From: Chelonoidis abingdonii
Taxonomy: Eukaryota > Chordata > Testudines > Testudinidae
Direction: 5' to 3'
DNA length: 64,000 nucleotides
Assembly: GCF_003597395.2 (NCBI RefSeq)
Contig: NC_133769.1
Span: forward strand, 175,315,956-175,379,955
In this document: in pieces, positions 57,462 through 64,000 of the stretch
Layout: each line of letters opens with the position of its first letter
Numbering within the stretch: the first letter of the stretch is position 1
Position numbers and translations under genes: made by a program
Notes under the pieces: model-generated
Told to the model about the DNA's origin: nothing
Database searches by the model: none
The model's input: only the letters and a program-made list of their open reading frames with translations

Positions 57462-57768
57462 AGGCTATGTCTATACTACTGCGGTAAGTCGACCTACTCT
57501 ATGCGACTCCAGCTACTTAAATAAGATAGCTGGAGTCGATATACCTTAGGTTAAGTTACCACGGGGTCTACATCACGGGGTGGGGGGGGCAGCAGGAGAA
57601 AATCTCCTATCTACTTACCTTACACTCTTCTCATTGGAGGTGAAGTACAGGGGTCAATTCCAAAGCAATCTACAGTCGATTTGGTGGGTCTTTACTAGAC
57701 CCGCTAAATTGACCACTGGTGGATCGATCTCAGGGCGTCAATCCCAGCTGTAGTGTAGACCTGCCCTA
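57462..57768. mobile_element. hAT-like MITE, about 307 bp
   Basis: Left end GAGGCTATGTCTATACTACT, right end AGCTGTAGTGTAGACCTGCC then CTAAG: inverted (A)GTCTA(C/T)AC ends. Inside, GATAGCTGGAGTCGATATAC pairs with an upstream CGACTCCAGCTA. A run of eight G sits at about 57581. Confidence 0.75.
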
Positions 57769-59964
57769 AGAAAGAGAAATGAGTTATTTACAGGTCAAAG
57801 CAAGTGAATATATACATGGGTTGTCATCTATGGTTCCTAAAGGTGACAGAGATGCAATAATCTGTCTGTTCAAAGTATCTTTCAGGATGGAGACAGCTTG
57901 ACCCTGGGACTCTGCTTTAGTTCAGGGTCTCTGACCCTGTGAGAGTTCAAACAGAAAAGAGTTGAAAAATGTTCTTGTGACCCTATTTCATCTTTTACAT
58001 TGGACCTTCCAGTCCATGAGAAGAATTCCCTTGCACATAGTATTTCCAAGATGTGATAGGGCCATTCACCAATCCTTTGTATTGTGATGTTTCTTAATGG
58101 CCCATTTAATCTTGATAGGCCTCATTAATGGGTGGGGACATGGGGACGATTCCTATACCTAGGTTCAAAAGTTCTGAGCAAACAAGTTATAAAGCAAAAA
58201 ACTCTTATATTTCCTTATAATATGGAATACAGACAAGTGAGATTAAGGCAGGCATCAACTTACAAGCATTCCATACAGTCTAAACACTAAATACATTCTA
58301 ATAAGACTAATACCCATTTTAAATAAAACTAACATACAGGTGAGCTGCTTTGGTTTCCAGCTATGAATTTGTCAGTTCTTAACTAATGCCTGTGGCCTTG
58401 GCCAGAGATGGCACTTGATTTACCAGCATCACAACAACTTTAAGAGCCAAATAAAACAAAATTAATCTTGCATTGTTTACAGATCCGTCATTTAGGGCTA
58501 AATTTCTTTGGATCACATCCTCAACAAGCATAAATTAGCACAGGTCCTGTGACTTTAAGCGAACTATCCCAACTGATATTAGCTACACATTTGGCTCTTT
58601 ATCTTCACCTGTCTGTGTAAAATACAGCATGAATGAGAGTTCCTTGATGTTGCTTTGTATTTCAGTAATCACAAAGATATGATCCCAAGTAATGGTCCTT
58701 TTTCAAAGCTGATTTATCACAATTAAAAAAGGTATTGGAGTGTAAGAAGTCTCCAAAAGGGAAGTTTTCTTTCCCCAGTAATTCAAGGGGATTGTGTGTG
58801 GGGTTGAAATCAACATAGGAAAGATCTGGCAAATGCATTTCCCAGACAGAATAACAGTTTGAGCAATGGTGAAGATAAGCATCAAAGACAGAGAGAGGCT
58901 AAATCTGGCAAGTAGGTCTCCTTCTATCCATCAGCAAGAAGGGATCATCATAGAGATAAAGTCAGTGATTTTTTTAAAAGGTGTGTGTCAGTTTGCAAAA
59001 GGATCAATGCAGAGTCAGATTCCTGGGCTTTAAGCAGCATGAAGTGATAATTCTTGAGAAAGAAAAATGTAACATCTGTACAATCCTTAATAGAGCAAGG
59101 GAAGGAGAAGGAGAATCTGTTGAGAGGGTACATCAGGAAGCCAGTGTTTTTAGAACAGACACTCAGAAGTGAATGTAAGTGAGCCTAGGAAAATTCTGGA
59201 GGGAGCTGAAGGGAGTATGACTGATAACTTATTCTGACCCCCTCAATGTGCATTTTACATCAGCTGGGACTCTCCTTCAAGACTTCCTTCGACTCAACCA
59301 TTTGCGAACATGCAACCTACACTGCGACCACTTACGTATCATTTCTGAAGTCCAACGGAATCTAAAATAGTTTAGCTCACAAGCCTAGGGCCTAGAAGAT
59401 AGGATTATAGTAATAGAAGCGGCTAACAGAATGATAATTCAATATGTAAATTAAATTAGACCACACACTATTTTCACCTTCAAGCAAATCTGCTGATAAG
59501 TTACACCTAATTAAGACTCCTTTACATTCATTTTCCATTCAGTAACTGAGTGTTTGTTAAGTACATTAATGAAGCATATTGGAATTCGAGTTGGTGTGTT
59601 TATGTATCACATTATTTCTGAAATTGGCCCAAGTCAGAAGTGACATCAATTAATGACAAGGGAAAATGGGGCTTTCCACTTACAGGAGCTTTATGGACAG
59701 TGGGCTCTCTTAGCGGACATCAATCTTCAAGAGGTGACATGTTTCTCCCCGGCCTATCTTTTTTTTTCCCCAGAGGCTAAGAAGTAGACTTCAGTCCATA
59801 GTAGGGATCCATGTAGACAAAAGGGCAGGGGGAAATGGAGGGAACTACATGAAAGTAGGGGTGCATGTTGATTAAGATATGGAGAGAGAATAAGTAGCAC
59901 AAGGCAGAGAATGAAGCCTCAAGAGAAGTGGAGGGTGGGTGCTTTAGGGATAGTAGGTAAATTA
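57769..59964. other. Mostly unique DNA
   Basis: 58500-58610 (ACATCCTCAACAAGCATAAA, TTAGCACAGGTCCTGTGAC) is an old palindromic amniote MITE. 59585-59730 includes GACATCAATTAATGACAAGG and may be conserved. No coding motif. Confidence 0.35.
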
Positions 59965-60330
59965 AGACAGGAAGGTCAGATAGGACCATTGTGATCATCT
60001 TTTCTGACCTCCTGCATATTGCAGTCCACAGAACCTCACCCACCCCCTCTGCTAATAGACCCCTAGTCTCTGGCTTTGTTACTGAAGTCCTCAAATCATG
60101 GTTCAAAGACTTCAAGTTACAGAGAATTCACCATTTGCACTAGTCTAAACCTGTAAGTGACCTGTGCCCCATGCTGCAGAGCAAGGCAACCCCCACCCCC
60201 AGAGTCTCTGCCAGTTCCTTCCTGACCCCAGATATGATGATCAGTTAGACCCTGAGCATGTGGGCATGACTCACCAGGCAGATACCTGGGAAAGAATTTT
60301 CTGTAGTAACTTAAGTGGCAATGTAGAAAA
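59965..60330 (-). mobile_element. CR1-related element, 3' region, minus strand
   Basis: GTCAGATAGGACCATTGTGA, TCATCTTTTCTGACCTCCTG, ACTGAAGTCCTCAAATCATG, CCCATGCTGCAGAGCAAGGC, TTAGACCCTGAGCATGTGGG, and ACCTGGGAAAGAATTTTCTG follow in the order of a common turtle CR1 subfamily read in antisense. No coding region is included. Confidence 0.7.
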
Positions 60331-60399
60331 GTCGCTGTCAGGTATGTCAGTCAGGGATGTGACCCCCTCCCCAAATGTAGTAACTTGCATCAACTTAAA

Positions 60400-60545
60400 G
60401 TGGTGTCTACACCTCATTATGCTGGAAGGAGATGCTCTCCCACTGACATAGCTTCCAGTTCTCATTGGAGGTCGAGTAGTTGGGAGAGCATTCTCCCATT
60501 GATACAGTGCAACTTCACCAGACGCATTACATCACACTGCTGCCA
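60400..60545. mobile_element. hAT-like MITE fragment
   Basis: GTGGTGTCTACACCTCATTA at the left, with TGCTCTCCCACTGACATAGC mirrored by GGGAGAGCATTCTCCCATTG. The right end is eroded. Confidence 0.6.
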
Positions 60546-60734
60546 AGAGCAAATTGAACAGCTCAAGAATGCCCCAAAAGAAAATCAAGCTAGATTGTCA
60601 GTCAATCTTCCGTGGTTCTAGAATACATTCTCTTAATGTTCCATATGATTTCAATTTTATGCATACATGTTCGGTAACTACCTTGAACAGTAATGGATAC
60701 TGTCCAGCATGATATATTAGCAAGGAAGTGTGTT

Positions 60735-60960
60735 TAAGGTACCAGGCTGGTACCAGAGACATGGATTTAGTTCCCATTTCTGCCAGACTTTCAGCATGAC
60801 CTTCATGTTTCTCTCTGCCTTAGTTCTGTAAAATATTTCACTTCTACCCTTCTATTGTCCACCGGGATTGTAAGCAAACTCTTTGGGACCCCAATAGGTC
60901 CCTGGTCTCAGGAGGGACTTCTAAACATTATTTTATTATAATTAACAGTATTAGCACAGC
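60735..60960 (+). mobile_element. MIR1-type amniote SINE
   Basis: AGGTACCAGGCTGGTACCAG, TTTAGTTCCCATTTCTGCC, TGCCTTAGTTCTGTAAAATA, then GGGATTGTAAGCAAACTCTT and TAAACATTATTTTATTATAA follow the head-core-tail order of the family. Confidence 0.65.
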
Positions 60961-63280
60961 AGTGAATTGGTGCAATGTTTTCATGAAACTTTCAGCCGGG
61001 TCAGTTATGCATCTACAAGTGGTAGGGTTAAAGTTTGAGGAAGTGTCTGACCTTGTGTGAACCATATTGAACCTCCACAGTTTGAGCTTCACCCATTATT
61101 GCTCTTAGGCAAGAGACTTTGTAATGGACTTAGAAAATGATAGTCCCATTGTATTAGGATTGGGTCCTGACTAAAGTCTCCCAATAGTTCTTTCACCATG
61201 TGAGTAATTCTGTCCCCAAAACAAGTGTTACTCCTGCCAACACCCCTTTATTTTCCCACCTAAATCCTGTTGAGTTTGCATTTTGTTCAGTGAATTTTTG
61301 TAGTGCCAGAAATGATGCTTCATATATGTGGCTGCTAATTGCACATGTAGAGCAGAAAGTTGAACTAGCAATAAGAAGAGATCTTGACCTGAACTCCTTC
61401 TTTTCATCAATGTATCTTATAACAGTATATTAATCTAAGAATCGATAGAAAGGGACACTGCAACGTTTTCAAAAGCTGAATGCAACAAAGTGGCATTATT
61501 GCATCATCTTATTCAAACTTGCTGCATTAATACATGGGAATTTTACTGTTCTCTTGTTTAAATAGGCCACTGTGTGGAACTGCTCTGTAATAATTTATGA
61601 ATACAATTTGTTGACCTTGTTACTGGGATGTTAACGTATGACGATATTGGTTTAGCTTAAGAGGGAGCTGTCAGGAAAAATGTGCAGGAAGTGAAAGAAC
61701 GGCTCAAGATGAATTAATCCTCAGCCAACACTTGAGGTTTGTTAAGGGAGTGTTAGCTTTGAAATTTACCTCTTCCACAGCTAACCTGCAAATCTAATTT
61801 TGTCCAGCAGTGCAAAAGCCTGGGAACACAAAGAACAAAAGGAAACTTGGCAGCTGATAAAGTATCTCTCAGAAGGTGTGTGGGGATTGTTCTTGGGAGA
61901 ACCAGACTAAAGTGCTGGGTGAGGAATTTAGACCTGACTAGGTTACCATCAGCGCACAGCAAGACTTAGCCAAGAATGAGATGCATATAGGCTATTGCTT
62001 TTAAATCCTCTCTAAATGCTTTGTTCCTATTTTTAAAATAAAACACCACGTTTGTTGTAAGAAGGCTGTGTTGTCCTATTCATATAGCACTGGATCATAG
62101 ACTCCTGAAGGGAAGAACTGCAGGTACCAGAACTCAGACTGGGTGGGTAAGAATGGATGATACGTAGGCTACTGTAATACAGGGCTCAGTCTAAAAGTGA
62201 GAGAATTGCAGATTTCCACTGGCGGAGAGATAAAGGCGGGGAAGAGTTCCAGCTAGCCCAGTAAGCATGAAAGCGCCTTTCCTGTGGACACATACATAAA
62301 GTGTTTGAGTGTTCTCAGTTTCGCATACATAAATACTGAAACAAGAAAAGCATGAATCATCCATCTTTGATAAAAGGACATCAAAGGTGTTTCAAAGCAA
62401 CATTGGTTTGTCATATTGATATTATAGGACAGCAAGTTTTTGTGTAAGGTCTTTTGCATAAAGGAGACTTAAGCTAGAAGAGCCATCCCTGTATTTCTCC
62501 ATTAGTCCTTATCTATGTTTATTTCAGTTTGTTGGTGATGGGAGGTAATGGGTTTCAAACAGGCAGTAGATTTCCAAGCCCTAGCCCTATGAGCCTTTCA
62601 TCATATCATTACAATGGTATTGGGTGAAACATGGGTCACAAGGGAAAAATCTTGATAAAAGAGTCACTCTGTTTCATTTCTTCCTTGCTGTATTATTGAG
62701 TTATCATCCTTTGAGCTGCTCACTATTTATGATATGCACAAAATACATAATTAATTGTCCAATTCAACAATACTAGCCCTGTGGCCTTTGACACACTTTC
62801 ATTTATCTAAATTGAGTTGTTCTTTCTTTGGATTTATGGTGTTGCTTAAGAAATTAATTTGGTCAAATCCCCCCAGATGCTGAAGGGAGCAAGTCACTCT
62901 TTCATTTTCACTGAAGCCATTGTTAGTGAATTTAAAATTTTCTTTTTAAAAAAGAATTAATTTACATACATTAGCAGTTAGCAAATTCTAAAACTAGGAA
63001 GCCAGGAAAAATTCATGGTAATGTATTTCTACATTTCACAGCCTTTTTAACAAGTGCATCATGCCCACTACCTAACCCCCAATTTGTTATTCCTCCTATC
63101 CTGCAAAGGACCTTATCAACATGTTTTCCAGTCCTTTTCACTCCAACAGTGTTTCCAGCCTTGTCTGCTCCTTTGTCAGCCTCTCAATCACTGTACCTTT
63201 TACCATACAGCCCTACATGTATAGTGCAACCTCCCAGAACTCAACTGCAAGGCCCCTCCTTTCCATATTAGAGTCCCTCA
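60961..63280. other. Mostly unique AT-rich DNA
   Basis: No recognised repeat or exon. 62870-63060 is A/T-rich. Confidence 0.35.
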
Positions 63281-63563
63281 GAGATGCCTACACTTTAGCT
63301 GGGGGGGGGTGTAATTCCCAGTTTGATGAGTTATACACTCACTACCTCTGAATGAGCTATTGTCCTAAACATAATATAGCTGGAATGGTACAAAGAGCTA
63401 GCTGTCCCAGGTACGTACCTGTCCGGGATGCTAGGCATGTACTCAGGCAGCTAGGCTCTCCTGCCGTTTGCCCCACTGTAGTTACACACTATATTAAGTA
63501 CATGTGGGGAATGTCTCCTGAAGCTGGGAATCACACTCCTAGCTCAAAGTGTAGACATACTCC
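63281..63563. mobile_element. hAT-like MITE with about 40-bp inverted ends
   Basis: Left GAGATGCCTACACTTTAGCT, then nine G and TGTAATTCCCAG. The right end read in reverse is GGAGTATGTCTACACTTTGA, then GCTAGGAGTGTGATTCCCAG. Same terminal GTGTGATTCCC block as the element at 26753. Frames at 63121-63720 run through it and are spurious. Confidence 0.78.
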
Positions 63564-63659
63564 AGACCCACTTGTTATGCAAGTCAACTTAATTCACTAT
63601 CTGCACATAAGTACCTGTTATTCCCCTTCCTCCTATCTCTGCCTACTTGTTTGTCTGTC

Positions 63660-63765
63660 CTTGGATAGCAAGCTCCTCAGAGCCAGGATCAGCCCTCTTG
63701 GGTATTTGGAAAGCACTTAGTACATCATAGGTGTTACTGTAAACAAAATAGTAAGTAATAATAAC
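63660..63765 (+). mobile_element. MIR1-type SINE tail
   Basis: GGATAGCAAGCTCCTCAGAG, CCAGGATCAGCCCTCTTGGG, GGAAAGCACTTAGTACATCA and AATAGTAAGTAATAATAAC form the tail of an amniote MIR1-like SINE; the head is missing. Confidence 0.6.
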
Positions 63766-64000
63766 TGATATATTAGAGGGGTTGATTTGACAAAGTCAAA
63801 GTCGGATTTTAAGCTTTGGAAGGCAGCATAAAAGGAAAGGTGGATGAAAAGGTTTTGGGTACTTAGTACTGAAAACTATTGCCCACACCATGGAAGTCTC
63901 ACTAAGCTGAATGGCATTAGAGTTTGTAGTACCAGACATCATACTGTGAAGAGTACAGAGCAGAGAGATAGGTTTAATATATGGAACACAATACATAGAA

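Overview
The window is non-coding DNA from a turtle, most likely a hidden-necked (cryptodiran) species. The evidence is the repeat content: a CR1 retrotransposon of the turtle type, two tRNA-derived SINEs of the tortoise PolIII (Cry) type, Ty3/gypsy-like LTR elements with TGTCA...TGACA ends, Penelope-like elements with inverted terminal arms, foldback hAT-like MITEs with (A/T)GTCTACAC ends, and old amniote MIR-type SINEs. I recognise these families from memory of reptile genomes; no search was run. I see no exon of a host gene, no rRNA and no functional tRNA gene. The long open frames are chance frames in GC-rich repeats, antisense frames of mobile elements, or frames spanning the run of N.

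Layout. 1-8.4 kb: a mosaic of LTR fragments, including two near-complete solo LTRs at 3259-4145 and 6669-7627, lying in an older degenerate repeat whose short motif recurs many times. 8.5-9.6 kb: a degenerate minisatellite of about 52 bp period. 9.6-11.8 kb: AT-rich unique DNA with a (TG)n(AG)n tract. 11.8-12.5 kb: two foldback MITEs in tandem. 13.9-20.2 kb: a decayed PIF/Harbinger DNA transposon. Its transposase gene (minus strand) is split by a nested block holding a CR1 LINE, a SINE inside the CR1, LTR-like debris and a 477-base assembly gap; a separate LTR-like insertion lies at 14.4-15.4 kb. 20.3-31.2 kb: MITEs, a TTAA-flanked element with a GC-rich core, a 1.2 kb MITE carrying tRNA-like segments, SINE fragments and a Penelope-like reverse transcriptase relic. 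31.2-38.8 kb: mostly AT-rich unique DNA with short old palindromic MITEs. 39.08-42.95 kb: an internally deleted gypsy provirus with both LTRs and a perfect 5-bp target duplication, inserted next to a MIR. 44.0-45.0 kb: a decayed non-LTR retrotransposon. 46.9-48.6 kb: AT-rich unique DNA with homeodomain/octamer-like motifs. 49.0-50.0 kb: a solo LTR. 50.2-51.7 kb: a Penelope-like element with about 285-bp inverted arms and a 15-bp target duplication. 51.7-64 kb: largely unique DNA with scattered SINE, CR1 and MITE relics.

Nothing works as a pathway: every coding remnant is broken. The value of the window lies in its insertion history (nesting order, target duplications, rearranged polymerase order) and in signs that part of the sequence carries single-base indel errors. 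I found no convincing undescribed functional system.
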